64,000 nucleotides of DNA from DASVEG01 sp035540495 (GTDB lineage: Bacteria; Actinomycetota; Acidimicrobiia; Acidimicrobiales; CADCTF01). Every line of letters begins with the position of its first letter. Position 1 is the stretch's first letter. The stretch is from positions 62,001-126,000 of the forward strand of contig DATLGL010000015.1 of NCBI GenBank assembly GCA_035540495.1, in the 5' to 3' direction. The translations under genes and the position numbers were made by a program. The notes below the pieces were generated by a model that was not told the origin of the DNA, searched no databases, and saw only the letters and a list, made by a program, of their open reading frames with translations. Of this stretch, positions 19,929 to 28,119 are shown one piece after another.

Positions 19929-20333
19929 ATGGAGGCGACGAGTGTCCCGGTGCTGATCGTGGATGATCAGGCCCCGTTCCGCAGCGCGGCGCGTGCGGTG
20001 ATCATGGTCACGCCCGGGTTCGAGGTCGTCGGCGAGGCCGAGTCGGGCGAGCAGGCGGTCGAGCTGGCCGACGAGCTGGCACCGTCGATGATCCTGATGG
20101 ACATCAACATGCCGGGCATCGACGGCTACGAGGCCACCCGCAAGATCACCGACGCCCACCCCGACGTTCTGGTCGTCCTCGTGTCCACGTACTCCCAGAG
20201 CGACCTCGCGGCTGATGCCCGGTCGTGCGGCGCCGGGGCGTACGTCCACAAGGAGGAGCTCGCACCGAAGGTCCTGCGCGAGCTGTGGGAAGCCGGCGGC
20301 GACCCCGCCTGGCGCCAGCCGACGCCCGCCTGA
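19929..20333 (+). CDS. Single-domain response regulator
   Basis: This 134-residue protein is a receiver domain with no output module: acidic pair VDDQ, phospho-acceptor in ILMDINMPGIDG, Thr in VLVSTYS and Lys in YVHKEEL. Single-domain receivers act by protein-protein contact or as phosphate shuttles and sinks. It converges on the histidine-kinase-like gene (stops 12 bases apart), so the two are neighbours but not co-transcribed. ATG 19929 is preceded by GGAT-type sequence with a weak Shine-Dalgarno; the longer frame upstream is not convincing. Confidence 0.88.
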   Translation: MEATSVPVLIVDDQAPFRSAARAVIMVTPGFEVVGEAESGEQAVELADELAPSMILMDINMPGIDGYEATRKITDAHPDVLVVLVSTYSQSDLAADARSCGAGAYVHKEELAPKVLRELWEAGGDPAWRQPTPA

Positions 20334-20345
20334 ACCGTCACGGAT

Positions 20346-20963
20346 TCAGGGCGAGGCCGGCAGGGGGACCGTCGCGGTGATCGCGCCGTCCTGGCGATGC
20401 GCGTTCCCGCCGACGGTGTGGATGTGGTCGGCGACGTGGACGAACGCCCCGTCGTCGAGCGCACCCCGCAGCACCACCTCGAGGTGCTCGGACGCTTCCC
20501 GCACCGCCAGGGCGATCGGCCCGTCGGCGTGGTGCATGGCGTCGACGGCCGCGAAGTAGATCGCCGCCTCGACGTCGGCCGGATACCGGCCGGTAGCGCT
20601 CTCGTCCACCTCGATCTCGGCCCATCCGCCCTCCCGAGCCGCCGCGGCGCGCAGCGCCTCCGCGAGCCCTCGGTCGCCGAGCAGTGGCGGGAAGATCGCC
20701 GACGCGATGTCACGCAGCTGCTGCACGGTCTCCTGCACCTCGTCGCGCAGCTCGTGGAGCATCTGCTTCGCCTCGTCGGGGGCACCGTCGATCGCGTTCT
20801 CGATCAGACGGAGCTTCACCGCCATCGCCACGAGATGTTGCTGAGGGCCGTCGTGGAGTCGACGCTCGAGCGACCGGCGGGCCGCGTTCGCACTGGCGAC
20901 GATGCGGGCTCTCGAGGCGTGCAGCTCCTCGGTGCCGGCGAGGGGTTCCTCGGTCATGGTCAC
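20346..20963 (-). CDS. HisKA_3-type histidine kinase-like protein with degenerate ATPase domain
   Basis: This 205-residue cytosolic protein has a HisKA_3 dimerisation helix with the His box ARRSLERRLHDGPQQHLV (H about residue 38) and RDIASAIFPPLL. The following ATPase-like domain lacks clear nucleotide-binding boxes: the N-box position reads AAVDAMHHAD without the usual Asn, and no GLGL-type G2 box is seen. Phosphorylation from ATP is therefore doubtful; it may be a pseudokinase, phosphotransfer or scaffold partner for the adjacent receiver proteins. The start is GTG 20963 (GTGA overlap with the cyclase stop) or ATG 20957. Confidence 0.82.
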   Translation of the reverse strand: MTMTEEPLAGTEELHASRARIVASANAARRSLERRLHDGPQQHLVAMAVKLRLIENAIDGAPDEAKQMLHELRDEVQETVQQLRDIASAIFPPLLGDRGLAEALRAAAAREGGWAEIEVDESATGRYPADVEAAIYFAAVDAMHHADGPIALAVREASEHLEVVLRGALDDGAFVHVADHIHTVGGNAHRQDGAITATVPLPASP

Positions 20964-22288
20964 GCCTCGCGGTGCACCCGGTAGGCCTGCACGGGGGCCT
21001 GGCGTCCCTTCACCGTTGCGGGAGCCATCTCCTCGCACTCGGGCGGCTCCTTGAGCGCTTGGTACGTCGCGGAGCTGAGGATGATCTCGCCCGCCTCGGC
21101 CCACTGCTGCAGGCGGGCCGAGAGGTTCACCGTGTCGCCGACGAGCGTGTACTCGACCCGTTCCTCCGACCCGAGCAGGGCGGCGGCCGCCTCGCCCGTC
21201 GAGAGCCCGATGCCGAGACCGAACGGGGGAAGTCCCTCGGCCGCCCAGCGGTCGTTGACCTCGGCCTGGCGGCGGTGCATGGCACGAGCCGCGGCCAGGG
21301 CGCGGTCGGGATGGTCCGCCTGCGGGAACGGTGCACCGAAGACGGCCATCACCGCGTCGCCGACGAACTGCATCACGGTGCCGCCCTCGTCGAGGATGGC
21401 GTGGTTCATCTCCGCCCTGTGGGTGTTGAGCTGGGCCGCGAGCTCGCTCGGATCCGCGGTCTCCGCGATGCCCGAGTAGCCGCGGATGTCCGACATCAGC
21501 ACGGTGACCTCGAGGCGCTCGGTCTCTCCGATGGCGCGGCCCTCTTCGCGGAGCTTCTCGGCGAGCCCGCCCGGGAGGAGCCGGCTGAGCGTCTCGCCCT
21601 GCTCCTCGCGCTCGACGATCGCCTGGTGGAGCATGCGCAGGCGCTTCAGTCCACCGGCGACACCGGCGCTGGCGTCCTGGGCGAGGCGGAGAAAGAGGTC
21701 TTCGACTTCGTCGGCGACGGCCGCCGCGGTCTTGCGCTGGCTCACCGCGATCGCCTTGATGGGCTTGCCCTCGGCGATGAGATGGAGCAGCTCCTCCTCG
21801 GCCGGGCTCAGCCCGGACGAGCCCTGCGCGACCGGCTTCATCAGCGCGTCGACGATGACGGGGTCGAGGGCCGAGCCGCCGGAAGCGACCGCACGAACGG
21901 CGGCGGCCAGCGCGTTGCCCTCCGCGATGCGGTCCTTCAGGAGGTACGCGTAGCCGGCGGCGCCGTCCTGGAGCAGGGAGATGGCGTACTCGGGGTCGTC
22001 GTACTGGCTGAGGATGACGATGCCAGTCCCCGGGTGGCGCTTGCGGACCTCCTTCGCCGCGTCGATGCCCTCCGACTGGAACGCCGGAGGCATCCGGATG
22101 TCGGTGACGACCACCTGCGGCGCCGACGCCTCGGCGCCCTGCACCAGCTCGTCGTAGTCGCCGGCGACGCCGACGATCTCGATGTCGGCTTCCCGGGCCA
22201 GGAGCGCGCGCACGCCCTCCCGCACGATGAGGTTGTCGTCCGCGAGGAAGACGCTGATGGCCGCGCTGTCGGACGGTCCCGTCGCCAT
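20960..22288 (-). CDS. Receiver-HTH-class III adenylate/guanylate cyclase fusion
   Basis: This 442-residue protein has a receiver domain (about residues 8-130; phospho-acceptor in VVVTDIRMPP), a degenerate LuxR-like HTH region (about 155-200; LSPAEEELLHLIAEGK), and a class III cyclase homology domain (about 255-440). Metal-binding Asp residues are in LMSDIRGYSG and FVGDAVMAVFG, and VGDTVNLSARL carries transition-state residues. The Lys that usually selects adenine is Gln in VMQFVGD, so substrate identity is open. MATGPSD at 22288 was chosen over an upstream start. It is likely a phosphorylation-controlled cyclic nucleotide synthase, co-transcribed with the kinase-like gene. Confidence 0.9.
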   Translation of the reverse strand: MATGPSDSAAISVFLADDNLIVREGVRALLAREADIEIVGVAGDYDELVQGAEASAPQVVVTDIRMPPAFQSEGIDAAKEVRKRHPGTGIVILSQYDDPEYAISLLQDGAAGYAYLLKDRIAEGNALAAAVRAVASGGSALDPVIVDALMKPVAQGSSGLSPAEEELLHLIAEGKPIKAIAVSQRKTAAAVADEVEDLFLRLAQDASAGVAGGLKRLRMLHQAIVEREEQGETLSRLLPGGLAEKLREEGRAIGETERLEVTVLMSDIRGYSGIAETADPSELAAQLNTHRAEMNHAILDEGGTVMQFVGDAVMAVFGAPFPQADHPDRALAAARAMHRRQAEVNDRWAAEGLPPFGLGIGLSTGEAAAALLGSEERVEYTLVGDTVNLSARLQQWAEAGEIILSSATYQALKEPPECEEMAPATVKGRQAPVQAYRVHREA

Positions 22289-22421
22289 GTGTGCATGTTG
22301 GCGCGTCCGAACAGCCCGCGTAACCGCACCATCCACACACCTCGTGGGGGTGCCAGCACACCCACGCGACGCCAGATGGCCCTATCGCAGCCGCACCCCG
22401 AGAGGTGGTACCGCTGTAGGC

Positions 22422-23426
22422 ATGCGCTACGAGTCGTCGGTGTTGTCGATCAGCTGGATCCCGTCGGAGGCCATCAAGGGCGTGACGAAGGTCCCGTTCG
22501 AGATGGGCGTCGCCCACTACGACATCGCGCCGCCGGACGTCGTCGACGGCCCCGACGGTGTGAACGGGCTCCTCGCCGAGGACCGGATCCGGTTCGCGAA
22601 CCTCCTCAGCGGGTGGATCGAGGTGGAGGACGGGAAGATCACCGGCTACGGACAGGGCGGGCAGTCGTTCATCAACACCACCACGGTGAAGATGGGGATG
22701 CGGGTGCGGTTCACACCGACCGCGTTCGACGACATCGAGCCCGAGCCCGAGGTCGGCGACGGCTACGTCCGCTTCACCCGCACCGCTGGGGGTCGGACCG
22801 GTGCGCCGGCGCCGCGCAAGGTGAACCACCCGCCGTACGTGCAGTTCCGGGCCCCCACGGCGTGGACCACGCTCACCCTCACCCTGCACGCCGACGGACG
22901 TGTCGAGCGTGAGCTCAAGGGTGCGTCGACGTTCCCCCGCCACTGGATCTACGACGACGAGGGGAAGCTGGCGCTGAAGTCGGGGCTGATCGACTTCGAG
23001 AACTGGATGAAGAACGCGTTCGGCGGCCACTCGCCGTGGGGTGACGAGGACTCTCCCGCCGTCGTCGCCCAGGTCGAGTCGGCTCTCGAGCGGGAGCTGT
23101 CCGCCCTGATGATGCGCGGAGCGGCCAAGCCCGAGATCCGGAAGTACGACAAGGACGCGCTCCTCACCGAGCAGGGCAAGCCCGGCGACGAGCTGTTCCT
23201 GCTGTTGGACGGCGTCGTCTCGGTCGAGGTCGACGGCGAGCCGCTGGCGGAGATGGGGCCGGGCGCGATGTTCGGCGAGCGGGCCATCCTCGAAGGCGGG
23301 CTGCGCACCTCTACGCTGCGGGCCGTGACGCCTTGCAAGGTGGCGGCGGCGACCGCCGGGACGATCGACCGCCAGAAGCTGCAGGAGCTGCGCGAGGGTC
23401 ACCGGCGAGAGGAGTCGACCCGCTAG
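22422..23426 (+). CDS. Cyclic-nucleotide-binding protein with a novel N-terminal domain
   Basis: The protein has 334 residues. The C-terminal part (about residues 240-330) is a cNMP-binding domain with cassette FGERAILEGGLRTSTLRA, keeping the Glu and Arg for nucleotide binding. The N-terminal 230 residues (start MRYESSVLSISWIPSEAIKG) have no membrane segment and no motif I recognise. The gene is divergent from the REC-cyclase gene, 133 bases apart, and its stop overlaps the GTG of the metallo-hydrolase by one base (TAGTG). Context suggests it senses the nucleotide made by the neighbouring cyclase. Confidence 0.88.
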   Translation: MRYESSVLSISWIPSEAIKGVTKVPFEMGVAHYDIAPPDVVDGPDGVNGLLAEDRIRFANLLSGWIEVEDGKITGYGQGGQSFINTTTVKMGMRVRFTPTAFDDIEPEPEVGDGYVRFTRTAGGRTGAPAPRKVNHPPYVQFRAPTAWTTLTLTLHADGRVERELKGASTFPRHWIYDDEGKLALKSGLIDFENWMKNAFGGHSPWGDEDSPAVVAQVESALERELSALMMRGAAKPEIRKYDKDALLTEQGKPGDELFLLLDGVVSVEVDGEPLAEMGPGAMFGERAILEGGLRTSTLRAVTPCKVAAATAGTIDRQKLQELREGHRREESTR

Positions 23427-24259
23427 TGCGCTTGTGGGTGTGCGGGGTGCGGGGCTCGACTCCCGCCCCCGGCCCCGAGTTCGTGAGGTTCGGCGGGCAC
23501 ACGTCGTGCGTCGCCGTCGCGGCCTCGGGTGAGAAGCCGACGTTGCTGCTCGACGCAGGAACGGGGATCCGTCGACTCGGCGCGCTCTTGGAGGGTGCGC
23601 CGTTCCGCGGCGCCCTGCTGTTCGGGCACCTCCACTGGGACCACACGCAGGGTCTGCCCTTCGGTGGCGCGGTCGACAACGAGGGGTCCCAGGTCGACTG
23701 CTACGTCCCGGCCCAGGGTGACCCGCTCGAGGTGCTCGGCCGCGCGATGTCGCCGCCCCACTTCCCGATCCGCCCCGACGAGATGCGGGGCGACTGGCGC
23801 TTCCACGCGCTCGAGGAGGGCGAGCACGAGATCGGGTCGTTCCGCGTGCTCGCGCGGGAGATCCCCCACAAGGGCGGGCGGACGTTCGGGTACCGGATCA
23901 CCGACGGGACGTCGACGATGGCGTACCTGTCGGACCACTCCCCCATCTCCCTCGGACCGGGACCCGACGGGTGGGGCGAGTACCACGACGTCGCGCTCGA
24001 GCTGTGCCGGGACGCCGACGTCGTGCTCCACGACTCGCAGTACACCGCTGCGGAGCTGCCCGGGCGGGCGACGTGGGGACACTCGTGCATCGACTACGCG
24101 GTGAAGCTGTGCTCGTTGGCAGGCGCGCGCCGGCTCCTGCTGTTCCATCACGACCCGTCGCGGACGGACGAGCAGATCGCAGCGTTGGCGAGTCAGTGGC
24201 AGGGGCACGTCGACCCGATCGTCGAGGCCGCGTCGGAAGGCGAGCTCATCGAGCTCTGA
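23426..24259 (+). CDS. MBL-fold metallo-hydrolase
   Basis: This 277-residue metallo-beta-lactamase-fold enzyme starts RLWVCGVRGSTPAPGPEFVRFGG in the way of the PhnP/RNase Z-like branch. The dinuclear metal motif is HLHWDH (about residues 72-77), and later ligands are plausible in LSDHSP and LLFHHDPSR. Members hydrolyse phosphodiesters or lactones; one related group degrades cyclic nucleotides. Because it is coupled to a cNMP-binding protein and lies beside a cyclase, a cyclic nucleotide phosphodiesterase is an attractive but untested role. Confidence 0.86.
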   Translation: MRLWVCGVRGSTPAPGPEFVRFGGHTSCVAVAASGEKPTLLLDAGTGIRRLGALLEGAPFRGALLFGHLHWDHTQGLPFGGAVDNEGSQVDCYVPAQGDPLEVLGRAMSPPHFPIRPDEMRGDWRFHALEEGEHEIGSFRVLAREIPHKGGRTFGYRITDGTSTMAYLSDHSPISLGPGPDGWGEYHDVALELCRDADVVLHDSQYTAAELPGRATWGHSCIDYAVKLCSLAGARRLLLFHHDPSRTDEQIAALASQWQGHVDPIVEAASEGELIEL

Positions 24260-24278
24260 GCTCGAACCTGCTCTTCGC

Positions 24279-24322
24279 TTTGGGCCCCGACCGCTTCACA
24301 GGTGATGCGGTCGGGGCCCAAA
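24279..24322. terminator. Strong bidirectional terminator
   Basis: TTTGGGCCCCGACCGC (24279-24294) and GCGGTCGGGGCCCAAA (24307-24322) form a perfect 16-base-pair stem; TCAC/GTGA extend it into the loop. It lies between the convergent MBL and RNA methyltransferase genes, and its outer TTT/AAA gives a short U run on both strands. Confidence 0.9.
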
Positions 24323-24346
24323 CGGAGCGAGGATCGGGGACTGTCG

Positions 24347-25156
24347 CTATGACGTGGCGCTCGGGAACATCGCGAGGCGGTGCATGGCGACGGCGGCGGC
24401 GACGCTGACGTTGAGGGAGTCGACGCCCGCGGCGATCGGGATGCGCACCCGTCGATCAGCCGCGGCCAGCCACGACGCTGATAGCCCAGGGTGCTCCGCC
24501 CCCAGCACCAGCGCGCAGCGAGCAGGCGGTGCAGCGGCGACCTCGTCGAGCGGCACCGCGTCCGCCGAGGGCGTCAGCGCGAGCACCGAGAGCCCCGCCG
24601 CCCGTACCTCGTCGAGCGACGAGACGCGCGCGAACGGCACGTGCAGGATGTGCCCCATCGACACCCGCACCGACCGCCGGTAGAGCGGGTCGGCGCACGC
24701 AGCGTCGAGCAGCACCGCGTCGAACCCGAAGGCGGCCGCCGAGCGGAAGATCGACCCGATGTTCTCGTGGTCGGACACCCCCTCGAGCACGACGGCCCGG
24801 GAGGCACCGCGTAGCACGTCCGCCGCAGCAGGCAGCGGCCCCCGTTCCGCCGATGCGACCGCACCGCGATGGATGTGGAACCCGGTGACCTCGCGCACGA
24901 CGTCCATCGCTCCGACGAAGACCGCAGCGTCGAGGTCTTCGAGCACGTCTCGCATCGCCTCGAACCGCTTCGGCGTCACCAGCACCGAGCGGATCGGCCA
25001 GCGGGAACGACTCCGCACGAGCTCACGGATCACGAGCTCGCTCTCGGCGATGAAGAACGACCCTCGCCGCTCGACCTCCCGGCGCGTCTCGACGTTGTTC
25101 AGGCTGGCGTAGTCGACCAGCCGTGGGTCGTCGACCGAGGAGACCTCAATGATCAC
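24347..25156 (-). CDS. TrmH/SpoU family RNA 2'-O-methyltransferase
   Basis: This 269-residue SPOUT methyltransferase adds a methyl group to ribose 2'-OH of tRNA or rRNA using S-adenosylmethionine. The N-terminal substrate-binding part (residues 1-100) is followed by the knotted SpoU domain. Motif 1 is VSDHENIGSIFRSAAAFG, motif 2 LVLGAEHPGLS, motif 3 VRIPIAAGVDSLNVSVAAAVA. These contain the catalytic Arg and the SAM-binding knot. GTG 25156 overlaps the ligase stop (GTGA), coupling the two genes. The terminator at 24279-24322 follows. The target nucleotide is unknown. Confidence 0.92.
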   Translation of the reverse strand: MIIEVSSVDDPRLVDYASLNNVETRREVERRGSFFIAESELVIRELVRSRSRWPIRSVLVTPKRFEAMRDVLEDLDAAVFVGAMDVVREVTGFHIHRGAVASAERGPLPAAADVLRGASRAVVLEGVSDHENIGSIFRSAAAFGFDAVLLDAACADPLYRRSVRVSMGHILHVPFARVSSLDEVRAAGLSVLALTPSADAVPLDEVAAAPPARCALVLGAEHPGLSASWLAAADRRVRIPIAAGVDSLNVSVAAAVAMHRLAMFPSATS

Positions 25157-26232
25157 CTCGTGCCGAACACCTCGGCCAGCTCCGACGGTACGACCGCCTC
25201 GAGCTGGTCGTAGCGGCAGTCGGAGGGCGACTTGTCGGGCCGCCACCGGCGGAACTGACCGGCGTGGCGGAGCCGGTCGCCCTGCAGCTGGTCGTACGCG
25301 ATCTCGACGACGAGCTCCGGTCGTAGGGGCTCCCAGGACAGGTCCTTCTTCGCGTTCCAGCGCGACTGCCCGCCGGGCATCCGGCCCGCCCCTTCGGCGG
25401 TATGCGCAGCAGCGACCGCCCACTCCCGCCACGGGTGGTTCTCGAGGGCACCCTCGCGGTAGGGCGACAGGAACGACACGAGCTCCTCCCGCGTCTTCAT
25501 CGGGAAGGCGCCGATCACGCCGATGTGGTTGAGCTTGCCGGCGTCGTCGTAGAGGCCCAGCAGCAGCGACCCGATGATCGGTCCGCTCTTGTGCCAGCGG
25601 AACCCCGCGACGACGCAGTCGGCGGTGCGGTCGTGCTTCACCTTCGTGTGCACGCGCACGTTCTCCTGGTACGTCGAGTCGAGGCGCTTCGCCACCACGC
25701 CGTCGAGGCCGGCTCCCTCGAAGCGGGTGAACCAGTCGGTCGCCTGCTCCCGATCGAGCGTCGACGGCGACACGTACAGCGGCGGCTCGACGTCGGCCAT
25801 GACGTCGCAGAGCAGGCGCCACCGGTCCGACAACGGAAGCGAGCGCGCGTCGACGTCGCCGCACGCCAAGAGATCGAACGCGACGAACGACGCCGGGATC
25901 TCCGCCGCCAGCTTCCGCACCCGTGACTCGGCGGGGTGCAACCGCAGCTGGAGCGCGTCGAAGTCGAGTCCGCCGGGCGTGGCGATCACGATCTCGCCGT
26001 CGAGCACGACGCGCTCGGGCAGCTGCGAACGGATCGGGTCGAGCAGCTCGGGGAAGTAGCGCGTCAGCGGTCGTTCGTTGCGGCTGCCGAGCTCGACCTC
26101 GTCACCGTCGCGGAAGACGATGCACCGGAAGCCGTCCCACTTCGGTTCGAACTGCCAGCCGTCGCCCTCGGGCAGCGCCTTCGCCGCCTTGGCGAGCATC
26201 GGCTTGACCGGCGGGTTCACCGGAAGATCCAT
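25153..26232 (-). CDS. ligC: ATP-dependent DNA ligase, LigC-like
   Basis: This 359-residue ligase has an adenylation domain (residues 1-190) and an OB-fold domain (about 205-350). The nucleophilic Lys is K31 in EPKWDGFR; further motifs are LDGEIV, LDGVVAKRL and KVKHDRTADCVVAG. There is no polymerase or nuclease domain as in LigD. Length and order match mycobacterial LigC, a repair ligase that seals nicks in base-excision or backup pathways. It is followed by the coupled SpoU methyltransferase and preceded by malQ (7 bases). Confidence 0.92.
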   Translation of the reverse strand: MDLPVNPPVKPMLAKAAKALPEGDGWQFEPKWDGFRCIVFRDGDEVELGSRNERPLTRYFPELLDPIRSQLPERVVLDGEIVIATPGGLDFDALQLRLHPAESRVRKLAAEIPASFVAFDLLACGDVDARSLPLSDRWRLLCDVMADVEPPLYVSPSTLDREQATDWFTRFEGAGLDGVVAKRLDSTYQENVRVHTKVKHDRTADCVVAGFRWHKSGPIIGSLLLGLYDDAGKLNHIGVIGAFPMKTREELVSFLSPYREGALENHPWREWAVAAAHTAEGAGRMPGGQSRWNAKKDLSWEPLRPELVVEIAYDQLQGDRLRHAGQFRRWRPDKSPSDCRYDQLEAVVPSELAEVFGTR

Positions 26233-26239
26233 GGGCCAA

Positions 26240-28072
26240 CTATCGCTGCTCGCGGAGGATGCGCGCGACCTCCTGCACGCCGTCGTGCGAGACGATGTCG
26301 TCGAGCGGCACGGGAAGTGCCATCGACCAGTTCGTCCCGCCGGTGGTCCCCGGGTAGTTCGGACGCTCCTCGACGCCGAGCGCGTCGTCGAGCGTCGCCG
26401 TCACGATCCGGCACGGCGCCTCGGCCAGCAGCTCGTGCACACGGCGCACCACCTCGGCGACGGGTGCGTCCGCCGCCAGCCCCGTCATCGACTCGACCTT
26501 GCGGTGCAGCTCCTCGGTGCTGTCGACGTTCGGCTCCATGTCGCGCTCGCGTTGGGCGTCGATGTCGGAGCCCGTCCACAGTCCGGCGATCGTCGGGAGG
26601 TCGTGGGTGGTGACCGCACCCAACGCGTGGTCGGGGAAGTCGCGCGGCGGACCCGGCTCGAACCAGAAGAGGCGGTACGAGAGGATCTCGCGCTTGCCGA
26701 GCTCGTCTCGCATGTAGTCCTCGACGGTGCCGAGGTCTTCGCCGACGACGTACGCGCCCGCCCGGTACGACTCGACGGCGAGGATGTCGAGCAGGTCGCC
26801 GTACGGGTAGCGGACGTAGGTGCCCTCTCGCGCCGACGAACCGTTCGGCACCCAGAAGAGACGGAAGAGCCCCATCACGTGGTCGAACCGCAAGCCGCCT
26901 GCGTGGCGGAACCCCGCGCGCACGGTCTGGATGAACGGCTCGTAGCAGTCGTCGCGGAGCTTCCACGGGTCGAACGGCGGAAGCCCCCAGTCCTGCCCCT
27001 GGGTGTTGTACTCGTCGGGCGGCGCGCCCACCGACATGTCGGGGGCGAGCACGTGCTGCCACATCCACGCGTCGGCGCCACCGGGATCGACGCCGATCGC
27101 GAGGTCCTGCATCAGCCCGATCGTCTGGCCCGCCCGCTGCAGCTGCTGGTCGACGAGCCACTGCAACCACATGTGGAAGCGAACCCGACCCTTCTGCTCG
27201 TCTCGCACCTGGCGCGACTCGAAGCTCGCCGGATCGCGGAGGTCGGCGGGCCACTCACGCCAGTTCGGTCCGTACGTCTCCGCGAGGACGCAGTGCGTCG
27301 CGTATCGCGCCAGCAGCTCGCCACCGTCGTCGACGAACGCGTCGAAGCCGTCGCCTGGCGGCACCGCAGCGAAGATCCGGTTCAGTGCGTCGAGCTTGAG
27401 GCGGAAGACCTCCGGGCGGTCGATGCGCCGGTCGTCGTTCAGCGCGCGTCCACGAGCGGCGATCGCCTCCAGCTCGCCACCGAGGAAGTCGGCACCGGGC
27501 ACGTCTTCGATCCGGAGGAAGAGCGGGTTCCGGAAGCAGCGGCTGCTCGGGTAGTACGGCGACTCCTGCTGCTCCTCGACAGGCGTCGATGCGTGGAGCG
27601 GGTTGAGCAGCACGAGCTCGGCGCCCTGGTCGCGTGCCCACGATCCGAACCGCGAGAGGTCGCCGAGGTCGCCGATGCCCCAGCTGGCCTTGGAGCGCAT
27701 GGCGTACAGCTGCACCGCCCAGCCCCAGATGCGCAGGTCGGCCGGCATGTGGCAGCGGCCCGGTGTGACGATGAGGCGGAGCCCGCGGCCGTCGTCGTGG
27801 AAGGCGCGGTAGTAGCCCGGCTCCAGCGAGGGCAGCGTCCCCGACACGACCTCGCTCCCCGCGTCGCCGTCGGGCTGCAGCTCCCATCGCCCGCCGAGCG
27901 TGACCTCGTCGCCGGCCTGCACGATCCACAGTGGAGGCCCCGGCTTCGGCTTGTCGGAGTCGATCGACATCGCTGTCGTGATGGCCTCGATGGTGCGAGG
28001 CGGCGGCTCGCGCCACTGGCCGGAGACGTCGTGATATCCGGGGGAGATCCCCCACGCTTCGAGATCGGGCAT
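26240..28072 (-). CDS. malQ: 4-alpha-glucanotransferase
   Basis: This GH77 amylomaltase of 610 residues transfers alpha-1,4-glucan segments between maltodextrins. Recognisable parts are WGIGDLGDLSRF (about residue 125), the catalytic region GLRFDHVMGLFRLFWVP, VGEDLGTVEDYMRDEL with the acid/base Glu, and TTHDLPTIAGLW near the C-terminus. It is somewhat shorter than the Escherichia coli enzyme but contains the catalytic triad context. No glycogen phosphorylase or maltose transporter is adjacent. It shares a 47-base divergent region with the CrtI-like gene. Confidence 0.93.
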   Translation of the reverse strand: MPDLEAWGISPGYHDVSGQWREPPPRTIEAITTAMSIDSDKPKPGPPLWIVQAGDEVTLGGRWELQPDGDAGSEVVSGTLPSLEPGYYRAFHDDGRGLRLIVTPGRCHMPADLRIWGWAVQLYAMRSKASWGIGDLGDLSRFGSWARDQGAELVLLNPLHASTPVEEQQESPYYPSSRCFRNPLFLRIEDVPGADFLGGELEAIAARGRALNDDRRIDRPEVFRLKLDALNRIFAAVPPGDGFDAFVDDGGELLARYATHCVLAETYGPNWREWPADLRDPASFESRQVRDEQKGRVRFHMWLQWLVDQQLQRAGQTIGLMQDLAIGVDPGGADAWMWQHVLAPDMSVGAPPDEYNTQGQDWGLPPFDPWKLRDDCYEPFIQTVRAGFRHAGGLRFDHVMGLFRLFWVPNGSSAREGTYVRYPYGDLLDILAVESYRAGAYVVGEDLGTVEDYMRDELGKREILSYRLFWFEPGPPRDFPDHALGAVTTHDLPTIAGLWTGSDIDAQRERDMEPNVDSTEELHRKVESMTGLAADAPVAEVVRRVHELLAEAPCRIVTATLDDALGVEERPNYPGTTGGTNWSMALPVPLDDIVSHDGVQEVARILREQR

Positions 28073-28105
28073 CTGCGGCCGACCGTACCCGTCGCCTCGA
28101 CGCTC

Positions 28106-28111
28106 TAGCCT
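28106..28111 (+). promoter_or_regulatory. -10 element TAGCCT, 8 bases before ATG 28120
   Basis: It lies in the 47-base gap divergent to malQ. Confidence 0.5.
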
Positions 28112-28119
28112 CGAACGTC

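Noticed and set aside
20346..23402. 1018-codon minus-strand frame covering the whole signalling block
   Set aside because: Only its last 205 codons show family features (the kinase-like protein). The rest runs antisense or out of frame to genes with secure motifs.
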